Made by a program: the position numbers and the translations under genes. A stretch of DNA of 35,404 nucleotides. Origin: Dehalococcoidia bacterium (GTDB lineage Bacteria; Chloroflexota; Dehalococcoidia; Dehalococcoidales; RBG-16-60-22). Positions 1-7,759 of the stretch are shown here, one piece after another (the first letter of the stretch is position 1; every line of letters starts with the position of its first letter). The notes below the pieces were generated by a model, which made no database searches, was not told the DNA's origin, and worked only from the letters and a program-made list of their open reading frames with translations. Location of the stretch: assembly GCA_011174815.1 (NCBI GenBank), contig DUFF01000084.1, positions 1 through 35,404 on the forward strand, written 5' to 3'.

Positions 1-886
1 CCGCGGCTTTTTGTCCTTCCTCTGCAACGTAAAAGAGGCGTTTTTCAAGCTCGCTCTGTTCTCCCAACCACACCATTCTCTGCATATCTACTCGATACCC
101 TTTCAGGCTTGCGCCTCCATCGAAATAGAGCTGTCTGCCTGCCTCCAATTTTTTATCCGAGGGTCGTCCGGTGGACATGCTGTAATGCCTTGCACCACCC
201 CGAAACATCATTTCGCCATGCATTGGCGTATCATAGGCACCCTGGTCCATAAAACTCTTCTCCAGGATGTAGAGGAGCTCACGCTCTGTCATACCGATAT
301 TTATCTTTTTCACAGCTTCCCGGATCCCGTTCACCGTGATCTTGCAGACCTCCCGCATAACACCTATCTCCCAATCGGTTTTGATGGACCGAGAAGACCA
401 GATAAGATCCGTGCCATTGGTAAAAGTTGCCTTTGAAAGGCCTTCCTTGATCTTTTCAAATTCAGAAAAACTGGCGTCCATATAGATATAGGCTGGGCCG
501 CCTTCTTCCGTTCCGATCACTCCTTTTTCCAGTCCCAACTCTTTTAATTTATTGATATATATCTCCGTAGGTTCCTGGGGTAAATGCCAATGTTCAGCCC
601 CTCCCCAGGGCAGGATATTCTCATCTTCAACCCAACTCATGTGCATTGCCAGCACATGACAAATTTGTGGCAGAATTAAAATAGGGCTTCCCGTTTGAGG
701 GACGATTGCGCCGTGAAGCCCGGGGAAATACCAGGTTTTTCGAAAACCTGTGAAGTAAGTTAAATCTTCTTTCGCAAAGAGTAATAGCGCATCGACACCC
801 GTTTCCTTCATCTTTTTCTGGATCTTTCTCAGTCTCAGATCATATTCCTCGCGGGGTATCTCAGGGAAAGGGATATCTCTTTTCAT
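1..886 (-). CDS. M24-family (Xaa-Pro peptidase/creatinase-like) metallopeptidase, N-terminal part
   Basis: The reading frame is open from an ATG at 886 to the left edge, giving about 295 residues. It is absent from the ORF track only because its stop lies outside the window. Residues 1-160 look like the creatinase N-terminal domain. The segment 'SRSIKTDWEIGVMREV' (about 165-180) matches the usual start of the M24 pita-bread domain, and 'YFDGGASLKGYRVDMQR' carries the first two metal-binding aspartates (D256, D267). The remaining His/Glu ligands would lie beyond the edge, so activity cannot be judged. A good ribosome-binding site (AAAGGAG) and a consensus promoter precede the start. Family members include prolidases, aminopeptidase P, creatinase and DMSP lyase-like enzymes. 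The substrate cannot be told. Confidence 0.85.
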   Translation of the reverse strand, partial: MKRDIPFPEIPREEYDLRLRKIQKKMKETGVDALLLFAKEDLTYFTGFRKTWYFPGLHGAIVPQTGSPILILPQICHVLAMHMSWVEDENILPWGGAEHWHLPQEPTEIYINKLKELGLEKGVIGTEEGGPAYIYMDASFSEFEKIKEGLSKATFTNGTDLIWSSRSIKTDWEIGVMREVCKITVNGIREAVKKINIGMTERELLYILEKSFMDQGAYDTPMHGEMMFRGGARHYSMSTGRPSDKKLEAGRQLYFDGGASLKGYRVDMQRMVWLGEQSELEKRLFYVAEEGQKAA

Positions 887-930
887 ACGGCTCCTTTCTT
901 CACCTTAATATTTTATGTACGAGCGACTAA

Positions 931-958
931 ATTATAATCCTATTTGGTGGGATGTCAA
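931..958 (-). promoter_or_regulatory. Consensus sigma70-type promoter of the M24 peptidase gene
   Basis: On the minus strand TTGACA (958-953) is followed after 16 bp by TATAAT (936-931). Both hexamers match the consensus perfectly. The predicted transcript start near 924 leaves a leader of roughly 38 nt before the AAAGGAG and ATG of the peptidase gene. Confidence 0.8.
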
Positions 959-994
959 TATCTTTTGTTCCTGCTAAACGCGTTGATTAACAAA

Positions 995-1029
995 AAGCTA
1001 GGTCGTGTATTAGGGTAATGAAATAGCTT
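995..1029 (-). terminator. Weak possible terminator after the histidine kinase gene
   Basis: On the minus strand a 6-bp inverted repeat (AAGCTA/TAGCTT) is followed directly by a run of T residues. A second short repeat (ATTAGGG/CCCTAAT) overlaps it. The loop is long, so this is only a possible end signal for the kinase transcript. The 887-1087 gap otherwise holds just the peptidase promoter. Confidence 0.25.
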
Positions 1030-1087
1030 CCCCTAATCATGCGAAATGGACTTCTGTTTGATGGGCAGCAGAACAAGCATGAGAGGG

Positions 1088-2467
1088 TTATTTGGAACTG
1101 GGCAGGGTGAAGGTCAAACGGGTGCCCCTGCCCAGTTCACTCTGGACTTCAATGCCACCGCCATGGGCCTCGACCAGGCGTTTAGCAATGGTAAGTCCGA
1201 GGCCGCTACCGCCCGTAGCCCGGGCTCGGGACTTGTCAACACGGTAGAAACGTTCAAATATGTTAGGCAGGTCTTCATCGGGGATGCCCTTACCCGTATC
1301 AGCCACAGAAACCTCCACCCAGTTGTCCTTCTGTATGGCACTAACGTTAATGCTATCACCGCTGTCAGTGTGAGCCATGGCGTTATCCAGAAGGTTATGA
1401 AGCACCTGGGCAATCCGCTGAGAATCGATGTTCACCGATGGCAGCTCATCGCCGAGGTCAACAGATAATGCCACACCTTTTGACGCCGCCTGAGCCTGGA
1501 AAGCCAGTACTGACTGGCTTATCAACTTAGAGATGTCCTCAGATTGGCATATCAGTTTCAATTCGCCCGCTTCGGCGAGACTCAGCTCTTGAAGCTCGTC
1601 AACCAGCCTTGCTAGTCGGGTCGCCTCTTCATTTAGTGATTGGATAGACTCGGCATCCGGTTTCATTACGCCATCGTTCACTGCCTCCAGATAGCCGCGG
1701 ATATTGGAAAGGGGGGTTCTCAGCTCATGCGCCACATCAGCCACCATATTGCGCCGCAATTGCTCAGCACGTTCCAGGTCATTGGCCATTGAATTGAATG
1801 CCCGAGCCAGCTCTCCCACTTCGCCCTTGTCCTTGAGCTCCAGCCTCTGGGAGAAATCTCCCTGCCCCAGCCTCCTAGCGGCTTCAGTCAGCGCTTTTAT
1901 GGGATACAGGATTCGCCGCGATAAGATAAGGGTCAGGGCCAGCGCCACGCCGCCCCCTATAAGACACCCCCAGATAACAAACTGCGTTATCGAGTGAGAT
2001 AGAAACAGTGACGAAGTCGGGTCTGTTGACGATTCCGGACCGATATAGATGGTACCCAGCGATTCCGTTATCGTTGGTGGTTGCGGCAAAAAAGGATGTG
2101 GCGGAAAGGGCTGCGGCGGTAAGAGCAAAGGTTTTTCTGATGGCGGAGGCTGGTATGTCTGCCCTACCAGTGCTCCCTGAGAGTCAGCAATAACTACGCC
2201 GCTTTTATCAGTGAGCACGATGCGGCGGCCGTACAAGCTTCCCATCTCCTCAACCTGGGTCTGAATACCGGTCCAGTCCCCCTGCTCGAAATAGTGTTGT
2301 GTGAGCGAATGCAGCAAGCGGGCAAAGTGCGCCTCCTCACGCCGCTCCTCAAAGCGCCCGATTTCCCCGCTTGTCCTCAGGCTTATGAAGAGAGAAACCG
2401 TGCCGATGGTCACCAGTATTACCGAAAGGAAGGCGATTAAAAGACGAAATCTCAGGCTATGTATCAT
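1088..2467 (-). CDS. Membrane sensor histidine kinase (HAMP, HisKA, HATPase_c)
   Basis: This 459-residue protein senses an envelope signal and phosphorylates the partner regulator encoded just upstream. TM1 is about residues 8-30. An extracytoplasmic domain (about 31-158) contains a proline-rich stretch at 107-131, and TM2 is about 161-183. A HAMP domain and linker follow. The phospho-acceptor histidine is H247 in '[14 protein letters not shown]'. ATPase boxes are visible: N box 'NLLDNAMAH', G1 'DTGKGI', F box 'FERFYR' and G2 'GGSGLGL'. The start overlaps the end of the regulator gene by 11 bp, so the two are translationally coupled. The architecture resembles BaeS/PhoR kinases. The ligand is unknown, but the neighbouring exporter suggests drug or envelope stress. 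Confidence 0.95.
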   Translation of the reverse strand: MIHSLRFRLLIAFLSVILVTIGTVSLFISLRTSGEIGRFEERREEAHFARLLHSLTQHYFEQGDWTGIQTQVEEMGSLYGRRIVLTDKSGVVIADSQGALVGQTYQPPPSEKPLLLPPQPFPPHPFLPQPPTITESLGTIYIGPESSTDPTSSLFLSHSITQFVIWGCLIGGGVALALTLILSRRILYPIKALTEAARRLGQGDFSQRLELKDKGEVGELARAFNSMANDLERAEQLRRNMVADVAHELRTPLSNIRGYLEAVNDGVMKPDAESIQSLNEEATRLARLVDELQELSLAEAGELKLICQSEDISKLISQSVLAFQAQAASKGVALSVDLGDELPSVNIDSQRIAQVLHNLLDNAMAHTDSGDSINVSAIQKDNWVEVSVADTGKGIPDEDLPNIFERFYRVDKSRARATGGSGLGLTIAKRLVEAHGGGIEVQSELGRGTRLTFTLPSSK

Positions 2468-3152
2468 TACCCGCCTCTAAAAACTTATAACCGACTCCGT
2501 ATACTGTTTTGATATATTTAGGATGGTCAGGGTCTGCCTCCAGCTTGCGACGCAGGTTAAGGATATGGACATCTATGGTACGGTCAAAGCCTTCAAAGTC
2601 ATAACCAAGGGCTTTGTCGATGATTTCGGCCCGGCTGAAAACCCTGCCGGGTTCTTTTGCCAGAATCCCCAGCAGTTTGAATTCAGTCGGCGTCAGATTC
2701 AGAGAACTGCCATCAAGAAATGCCTGATGCTTCCCGAAGTCTACAATAAGTTTACCGTTCTTGATTTCAGATGGACCACGCTCCCCGGGGAGACGCCTGA
2801 GCAAGGCCCTCACTCTGGCCGCCAGCTCCTTGGGGCTGAAGGGTTTGGTCACATAGTCATCTGCTCCCAGGTCTAGGCCGGTCAGCTTGTCCTGTTCGGT
2901 TGTTTTGGCGGTGAGCATAATGATTGGCACATCGGATTCCTCCCTCAGGGTGCGGCAGACCTCAAGCCCGTCCATGCCGGGCAACATAAGGTCCAGAACA
3001 ATAAGGTCAGGATGTCTTTCCCGGGCCTGACGCAGGGCTTCAATGCCATCATAAGCCGTCAGCACCCGGTAACCATCCCGGTTCAGATAGAGTTTGACCA
3101 GTTCCACCGTTTTTTGGTCATCATCAACAATTAATACCCGTTTGCCTGCCAT
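2457..3152 (-). CDS. OmpR/PhoB-family response regulator
   Basis: This 231-residue protein has a receiver domain (about 4-118) with acidic residues D10-D12, phospho-acceptor D54 in '[13 protein letters not shown]', T/K switch residues ('MLTAKT', 'YVTKPF'), and a C-terminal winged-helix DNA-binding domain (about 130-226; '[13 protein letters not shown]', 'VYGVGYKF'). It is the first gene of the two-gene regulator-kinase operon. Regulators of this class bind direct repeats spaced 11 bp apart. Such repeats lie upstream of this gene, of the small exported protein and of the export operon, so autoregulation and control of both neighbours are inferred. Confidence 0.95.
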   Translation of the reverse strand: MAGKRVLIVDDDQKTVELVKLYLNRDGYRVLTAYDGIEALRQARERHPDLIVLDLMLPGMDGLEVCRTLREESDVPIIMLTAKTTEQDKLTGLDLGADDYVTKPFSPKELAARVRALLRRLPGERGPSEIKNGKLIVDFGKHQAFLDGSSLNLTPTEFKLLGILAKEPGRVFSRAEIIDKALGYDFEGFDRTIDVHILNLRRKLEADPDHPKYIKTVYGVGYKFLEAGNDT

Positions 3153-3187
3153 CGTTGAATCTTCCCATTAACCAGTCCTCAGTTAAT

Positions 3188-3217
3188 GTTATACCATAAA
3201 TGTTAAGAAATTATTAA
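3188..3217 (-). promoter_or_regulatory. Candidate response-regulator box and -10 of the regulator-kinase operon
   Basis: On the minus strand two 11-bp units, TTAATAATTTC (3217-3207) and TTAACATTTAT (3206-3196), sit 2 bp upstream of a -10-like TATAAC (3193-3188). No good -35 is present, as expected for promoters activated by a PhoB-type regulator whose box covers the -35 region. The second unit is nearly identical to units at the two neighbouring promoters. Confidence 0.55.
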
Positions 3218-3240
3218 TTCTCTGTTGGCCCATTAAAGAA

Positions 3241-3269
3241 AGGAGAGGGGGAGAATGTCCCCCTCTCCT
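3241..3269 (-). terminator. Rho-independent terminator of the small exported protein gene
   Basis: A perfect 12-bp stem (AGGAGAGGGGGA / TCCCCCTCTCCT) encloses a 5-nt loop. On the minus strand it is followed by TTCTTTAAT. It lies 32 bp after the stop of the 136-residue protein and separates it from the regulator operon. The arm sequence recurs in the palindromic element upstream of ftsY. Confidence 0.7.
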
Positions 3270-3301
3270 GGCACGGCCACTAAATGAAACCGCTACGACT
3301 T

Positions 3302-3712
3302 TTACTGGCCATTCCACGGCATACACGGTCCAGGAAAACCACGGGGCCCGCCATGGCCTTTGAAGCCGAATTCAAACGGAACATCAGGCCTTGCCTGTTG
3401 CCACTGTAGAAACCCATCGGCCTGTTCCTGAGTTATCTCGCCCTTTTCTACCAGGCTCTGAAGATGGTTCTGCATGAACTTAGTTTGCTCCTCGCTTCGG
3501 GCTTGGGCAAAGGCATCTTCGAGCGCTTCTGGCTCAATGGCGACGCCGGTATTCTGTTCGTAGATTTCACAGACCCTGTCCAGCAGCGCCCCGTATCGGG
3601 TTTCAGTCTGGTTGTCATCATCACCGTTAGCCAGGACTACCCCACCGAGGCTCCCGGCCAAGACTACCGCTGCCAGCAATGTAACAATAATAAACTTTTT
3701 ACTTCGCCACAT
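3302..3712 (-). CDS. Small exported protein with an ITQEQA helical motif
   Basis: This 136-residue protein starts at an ATG preceded by AAGGAGGTG. Residues 1-29 form a signal peptide or membrane anchor ('SKKFIIVTLLAAVVLAGSLGG'). The mature part is helical and polar, with 'VEKGEITQEQADGFLQWQQARP' type sequence at about 88-109, then a Gly/Pro-rich tail containing His and Cys. Similar 'GxITQEQA' repeats occur in small secreted proteins of Gram-positive bacteria and Chloroflexota (DUF2680-like). No enzymatic motif is visible. It is divergent from the MacA-type operon and carries its own terminator and putative regulator box. The same ITQEQA motif occurs inside the neighbouring adaptor, suggesting a linked role, for example as a periplasmic sensor or accessory protein of the exporter. 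Confidence 0.8.
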   Translation of the reverse strand: MWRSKKFIIVTLLAAVVLAGSLGGVVLANGDDDNQTETRYGALLDRVCEIYEQNTGVAIEPEALEDAFAQARSEEQTKFMQNHLQSLVEKGEITQEQADGFLQWQQARPDVPFEFGFKGHGGPRGFPGPCMPWNGQ

Positions 3713-3751
3713 TTCGGTTGCACCTCCTTTCCTTTGTGAATTCTATCAACA

Positions 3752-3783
3752 ATGATAAAGAACAAATATTAAAATCTGATTAA
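3752..3783 (-). promoter_or_regulatory. Candidate response-regulator box and -10 of the small exported protein gene
   Basis: On the minus strand the units TTAATCAGATT (3783-3773) and TTAATATTTGT (3772-3762) are followed after 4 bp by TATCAT (3757-3752), a 5/6 match to the -10 consensus. The layout copies that of the regulator and export operons. Confidence 0.5.
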
Positions 3784-3841
3784 GATTCTAAGAGAGCGGC
3801 AAACCATTGTGCGAAGCCGATATCGTGCCCGATTGTAGAGG

Positions 3842-3862
3842 AATCAATGATGATCATTGATT
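3842..3862. promoter_or_regulatory. Perfect 21-bp palindrome in the divergent promoter region
   Basis: Arms AATCAATGAT and ATCATTGATT pair perfectly around one central base. The site lies 11 bp upstream of the candidate regulator box of the export operon. It is not followed by a T run, so it reads as an operator for a dimeric regulator rather than a terminator. The binding protein is unknown. Confidence 0.5.
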
Positions 3863-3873
3863 AAGTATAAATC

Positions 3874-3905
3874 TTCATAATTTCTTAATATTTCCCTGCC
3901 ATACT
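3874..3905 (+). promoter_or_regulatory. Candidate response-regulator box and -10 of the export operon
   Basis: The units TTCATAATTTC (3874-3884) and TTAATATTTCC (3885-3895) are followed after 4 bp by CATACT (3900-3905). Unit 2 shares its first nine bases (TTAATATTT) with the site upstream of the divergent small-protein gene. The predicted transcript starts near 3912, leaving a leader of about 48 nt. Confidence 0.5.
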
Positions 3906-3959
3906 AATTGCAGAATTATTTTTTCTCACTGATAATAGAGCAAATAGGAGGCCGGGAAT

Positions 3960-5750
3960 ATGAAGAGAATGGTAAAGATAGCCCTTATAGTTTTTATTAT
4001 TGTCGGGCTTGCCCTTCCCTCGTTGGGCTGCGGTTCGGAGCCAGACGAGGCGGGGCCAGCGGAAACTCAGATAGCCACCGTAGAGCGGGGTGACCTGACC
4101 GTGGAAATCACCGCTGCCGGCAATCTGGCGCTATCCCGTACCGAGGACTTATCCATTGACCTATTCTATCAAGAAGGAACGGTAGAAGAGGTTCTGGTGG
4201 AAGAGGGAGATATCGTTGAGGAAGGACAGGCGCTGGTCAAATTGGACACTGAGGAATGGGAGGATAATCTAGACGAATTGCAGGACAAGTTGACCGAAGC
4301 AGAGCGTGCCTTGACAGCAAAGAAGCGCGCCCTAGTCCAGGCTGAGCGCAAAGTTATCGACCTTGAGCGCGAGGTTGTCGATAAAGAAGATGATGTAACC
4401 AAGGCTGAACGCCAGGTTACTGCCAAGGAGATTGCCGTGAGCCAGGCGCAGCTCAACCTGGATACGGCGGAATATGACTTAAGCGAAATAGACGAGGTGA
4501 AAGAAGCGCAGGACGCTGTAGATGAAGCGGAAGATAATTTGAGGCTTATTAGAATGGTGCAAAGGGGCGAGTTAGGCGGAGGGCTGCAGGGCAACTTCGC
4601 CTACTGGAATGAGCTGGAAGTCCGCGCTGAGGAAGAATTAGCTGAAGCGCAGGAGGAATTGCAGGAGATACTGAATGACCTCAGTACTCGGATATCAGAC
4701 GATGTAGCACTGGACGTAGCAGAAAAACAGCTACAGGTCAAACAGAAGCAGCTGGCACTTGAGGATGCGCAGATAGCGGTAGACGATGCCGAGAAAGCGG
4801 TAGCGGATGCCAGATATACTTTGGAGGATGCACAGTTAGATGTGGAGGATGCCAGGCATGATGTGGGAGATGCTCAGTTAGATGTAGAGGATGCTCAGAA
4901 AGCGCTGGGGGACACCCAGGAAGAGTTGGAAAAGGCAAACAGCAAAAGCCCGATTATTGTGGCACCGTTCGACGGGTTCATCACGAAGGTAAATGTGGAA
5001 GGTGGCGACGAGGTGTTGAGCGGTACAGTTGCTGTCCAGCTTGCCGACCCCAACAAATTTGAAGCAGAGATCATGGTAAGTGAAATGGATATATCGCAAA
5101 TAAAAGAGGGAGGAGAAGCCTGGGTGCAGGTTGATGCTCTATCCGGCCTGACCCTTCCCGCTGAGGTAACTCATATTTCACCCACAGCTACCATTTCACA
5201 AGGGGTGGTGAACTATAAAGTAAAAGTCGAAGTGGCGTCACCTGAAGAAATGATGCAGGAGCAGCAGGCAGCCCAGCAGGAGGCAGCAAAGAGAATACAG
5301 GAGGGGGAACTTCCCGAGCGCTTGCAACAGGCAATCGAAGAGGGGCGGATTACGCAGGAACAGGCGGAAGAAATGATAAATCAGATGCAGCAGTTGCCGG
5401 GAGCGCAGCAATGGCAATTGTCCTCAGCAATACCTGAAGATTTTCAGCTCAGGGAAGGCCTGACCGTCACCGTAACCATCGTGGTGGCCGAGAGAAGCGA
5501 TGTGCTGCTCGTCCCCAACGCGGCGATTACCACTCAGGGAGGGCAGAGCTATGTCCAGGTGGTATCATCGTCTGGTGACACCGAACAGCGCACCATACGG
5601 ACCGGCATCAGCGACTGGCAGTACACCGAGGTAACCGAAGGGCTGAGCGAAGGCGAGCAGGTGATTGTACCGCAGGGGACTACCGTTACATCGACAACGC
5701 AATCGAGAGGTCCGGGAGGGGGCATAATGTTCGGACCGCCCCCCAGATAA
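3960..5750 (+). CDS. MacA/HlyD-type periplasmic adaptor of an ABC exporter, with a long coiled coil
   Basis: The adaptor has 596 residues, far longer than typical MacA (about 370-400). An N-terminal signal with a lipobox-like end ('LPSLGC', C24) suggests a lipid-anchored protein. The split biotinyl-lipoyl domain is at about 73-96 ('VEEVLVEEGDIVEEGQ') and 335-363 ('APFDGFITKVNVEGGDEV'). Between them lies a coiled-coil hairpin of about 230 residues, partly made of eight heptad repeats. A beta-barrel follows and is interrupted at about 430-488 by a Gln/Glu-rich helical insert carrying 'EEGRITQEQAEEMI'. The membrane-proximal domain ends in a Gly/Pro-rich tail. AGGAGG lies 8 bp upstream of the ATG. 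The gene is first in an operon with an ABC ATPase and a MacB-like permease, so it probably bridges the transporter across the envelope. Confidence 0.9.
   Translation: MKRMVKIALIVFIIVGLALPSLGCGSEPDEAGPAETQIATVERGDLTVEITAAGNLALSRTEDLSIDLFYQEGTVEEVLVEEGDIVEEGQALVKLDTEEWEDNLDELQDKLTEAERALTAKKRALVQAERKVIDLEREVVDKEDDVTKAERQVTAKEIAVSQAQLNLDTAEYDLSEIDEVKEAQDAVDEAEDNLRLIRMVQRGELGGGLQGNFAYWNELEVRAEEELAEAQEELQEILNDLSTRISDDVALDVAEKQLQVKQKQLALEDAQIAVDDAEKAVADARYTLEDAQLDVEDARHDVGDAQLDVEDAQKALGDTQEELEKANSKSPIIVAPFDGFITKVNVEGGDEVLSGTVAVQLADPNKFEAEIMVSEMDISQIKEGGEAWVQVDALSGLTLPAEVTHISPTATISQGVVNYKVKVEVASPEEMMQEQQAAQQEAAKRIQEGELPERLQQAIEEGRITQEQAEEMINQMQQLPGAQQWQLSSAIPEDFQLREGLTVTVTIVVAERSDVLLVPNAAITTQGGQSYVQVVSSSGDTEQRTIRTGISDWQYTEVTEGLSEGEQVIVPQGTTVTSTTQSRGPGGGIMFGPPPR
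4764..4931 (+). repeat. Eight tandem 21-bp units encoding coiled-coil heptads
   Basis: Eight consecutive 21-bp units each begin GATGC or GACAC and encode heptads of the form DA(Q/R/E)xx(V/L)x. Units 4 and 6 are almost identical (DAQLDVE). They lie in the return helix of the adaptor's coiled-coil hairpin and point to growth of the hairpin by in-frame unit duplication. Confidence 0.8.
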
Positions 5751-5757
5751 GGAGCCG

Positions 5758-6432
5758 ATGACATTGATTAAATTACGCGATATAACCAAGGTCTACCCCA
5801 TGGGCAAACGAGAACTAACGGTGCTCCGAGGGATAAGCGTTGATATCGAAAAGGGCGAACTGGTGGCGATTATGGGTCCTTCAGGCTCGGGCAAGTCTAC
5901 CATGCTCAACCTGATAGGCTGCCTGGATAAACCGACCTCGGGCAATTACTACCTGGAGGGCAAAGAGGTAAGCCGACTGAATGGCCGTGAACTGGCCGGA
6001 ATCAGAGCCAATAAGATAGGTTTTGTCTTTCAGACCTTCAATCTGCTGCCACGGCTTTCGGCGCTCGCCAACGTGGAGCTGGGCATGAGGTACGCCGGCG
6101 GTGTGGACCGTGCCAAGGCTCTGGAGGCACTTGAAAGAGTGGGATTGGCCGACCGAGCTAATCATCGTCCTACCGAGATGTCCGGCGGAGAGATGCAAAG
6201 GGTGGCCATCGCCCGGGCTCTGGTGAAAAACCCACCCCTGATTCTGGCCGATGAGCCTACCGGCAATCTGGACAGCCGCTCCGGCGCGGAGATAATCTCC
6301 ATCCTGACCTCGCTGCACGCTGAACAGGGCATCACCCTGCTTATGATAACCCATGATGCAAACATCGCTCACCATTGCCAGCGTATCATCCACCTCATGG
6401 ACGGGCAGGTAGAAAGGGAGGAGCAGGTATGA
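5758..6432 (+). CDS. MacB/LolD-type ABC exporter ATPase
   Basis: This 224-residue ATPase has Walker A 'GPSGSGKST' (40-48), Q-loop 'FVFQTFNLLPRLSA', signature 'MSGGEMQRVAIARAL', Walker B 'LILADEPTGNLDS' and H-loop 'LMITHD'. The 'FQTFNLLPRL' and 'EPTGNLD' sequences are typical of the MacB/LolD/FtsE class that powers mechanotransmission rather than substrate passage. The ribosome-binding site AAGGAG overlaps the stop of the adaptor gene. The stop overlaps the permease start as ATGA, so the three genes are coupled. Confidence 0.95.
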   Translation: MTLIKLRDITKVYPMGKRELTVLRGISVDIEKGELVAIMGPSGSGKSTMLNLIGCLDKPTSGNYYLEGKEVSRLNGRELAGIRANKIGFVFQTFNLLPRLSALANVELGMRYAGGVDRAKALEALERVGLADRANHRPTEMSGGEMQRVAIARALVKNPPLILADEPTGNLDSRSGAEIISILTSLHAEQGITLLMITHDANIAHHCQRIIHLMDGQVEREEQV

Positions 6433-7661
6433 AGAAGTGGCTTGAACCTATGAGCACTGCCTGGGTCGGCGTGGCCACGCACAAGCTGCGCAGCTTTTTG
6501 ACCATCCTGGGGATAGTAATCGGCGTGGCCGCCGTAATCAGCCTGATGTCCATCGGTAGGGGGGCCCAGGAAGACATCCTCTCCCGCATCGAGACCCTCG
6601 GGTCCAACCTCATCACCATCAGCCCCGGGTCGTTTACTTTCCGCGGCGTAGGTGGTGCTGCCGGCGGTGCCCAGACCCTCACCATAGAAGATGCGGAGGC
6701 AATTGCGGAGCAGGTCCCCTACATATCTGCGGTAGCTCCTTCTTACTCAAGCAACCTTCAGGTAGTCGCCGGCGGTGAGAACATGAACTCCCAGGTTACC
6801 GGGGTAACTCCAGAGTATATGTCGGTAAACAATCTGGAAATTGCCAGCGGCAGTTTTTTCACCGAATTCGAATATCAGCGTGGCGCGAGGATAGTCGTGA
6901 TTGGCTCCGAGATTAAGGAAACGCTCTTTGGCGATGCTGACCCCGTGGGGCAGCAGATACGCATGGGCGGTATCATCGTGCGCGTCATCGGCGTGCTGGA
7001 GAGCAAGGGACAGATGTTTGGCTCGCCTGATGACGCCATCTTTATCCCGCTGACCGCCATGCAACAGGCGGTTGCCCAGCCGCGAACGGCTCAGGGGGAA
7101 CGCGTGGTATCATCCATATCGCTGACAGTAAGCGACGAGAAGCAGGCGGACTACGTGGTTGCTGAAATCACTACCCTGCTCCGCGCTCGCCACCAGCTTG
7201 GTCCCCTTGATGAGGATGATTTCAACATCAGGTCCATGGAGGAACTGGCCCAAACGGTAACCGAAGCAACAGGCACGATGACTCTTCTGCTGGGCGCTAT
7301 CGCCGCCATCTCATTACTCGTGGGAGGTATCGGCGTGATGAATATCATGCTGGTCTCCGTTCTGGAGAGGACCAGGGAGATAGGTATTCGCAAGGCCCTC
7401 GGAGCCAGGGAGAGGGATATATGGATTCAGTTTCTCATTGAAGCGGCTTTCCTGACTTTTGCCGGCGGTATCATCGGGGTTATCGCAGGCTGGGTAGTTT
7501 CCTATATTGTCTCCAGCACAGGGCTGGTATCAACTGTGGTTTCGGCTGACATAGTTATTATGGCAGTCTCGGTATCGGTAGGCATCGGTCTTTTCTTCGG
7601 CTTCTATCCCGCCTGGAACGCGTCACGTCTGAACCCAATTGAGGCTTTGAGGTTCGAATAG
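6429..7661 (+). CDS. MacB-like ABC exporter permease (MacB_PCD and FtsX domains)
   Basis: This 410-residue protein starts at the ATG of the ATGA overlap with the ATPase. The ORF-track start 54 bp upstream would give an unrelated extension. One transmembrane helix (about 22-42, 'FLTILGIVIGVAAVISL') is followed by a large periplasmic domain (about 45-285; 'GSNLITISPGS', 'VVIGSEIKETLFGDADPVGQQIRM'). Three C-terminal helices form the FtsX domain ('GIGVMNIMLVSVLERTREIGIRKALGA'), ending 'NPIEALRFE', which is typical of MacB partners. The ATPase is encoded separately, as in Gram-positive and Chloroflexota systems. Likely substrates are antibiotics, peptides or lipids. Control by the adjacent two-component system is inferred. 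Confidence 0.93.
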   Translation: MKKWLEPMSTAWVGVATHKLRSFLTILGIVIGVAAVISLMSIGRGAQEDILSRIETLGSNLITISPGSFTFRGVGGAAGGAQTLTIEDAEAIAEQVPYISAVAPSYSSNLQVVAGGENMNSQVTGVTPEYMSVNNLEIASGSFFTEFEYQRGARIVVIGSEIKETLFGDADPVGQQIRMGGIIVRVIGVLESKGQMFGSPDDAIFIPLTAMQQAVAQPRTAQGERVVSSISLTVSDEKQADYVVAEITTLLRARHQLGPLDEDDFNIRSMEELAQTVTEATGTMTLLLGAIAAISLLVGGIGVMNIMLVSVLERTREIGIRKALGARERDIWIQFLIEAAFLTFAGGIIGVIAGWVVSYIVSSTGLVSTVVSADIVIMAVSVSVGIGLFFGFYPAWNASRLNPIEALRFE

Positions 7662-7759
7662 AGGCTATGCCCAACTTGATATGATAATATAGAACTATGA
7701 AGCCTTAAAAAAATATTTTGGTAACCAATGCAATTCACATGTGCGGGAACTGTCTGTGC

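Noticed and set aside
11-436. 141-residue ORF on the plus strand at the left edge
   Set aside because: It is antisense to the M24 peptidase frame, which has clear motifs, a promoter and a ribosome-binding site.
7662-7759. AGGCT/AGCCT inverted repeat as a terminator between the MacB and DapA-family genes
   Set aside because: The arms are only 5 bp with a loop of about 34 nt. There is A/T-rich sequence but no convincing hairpin.
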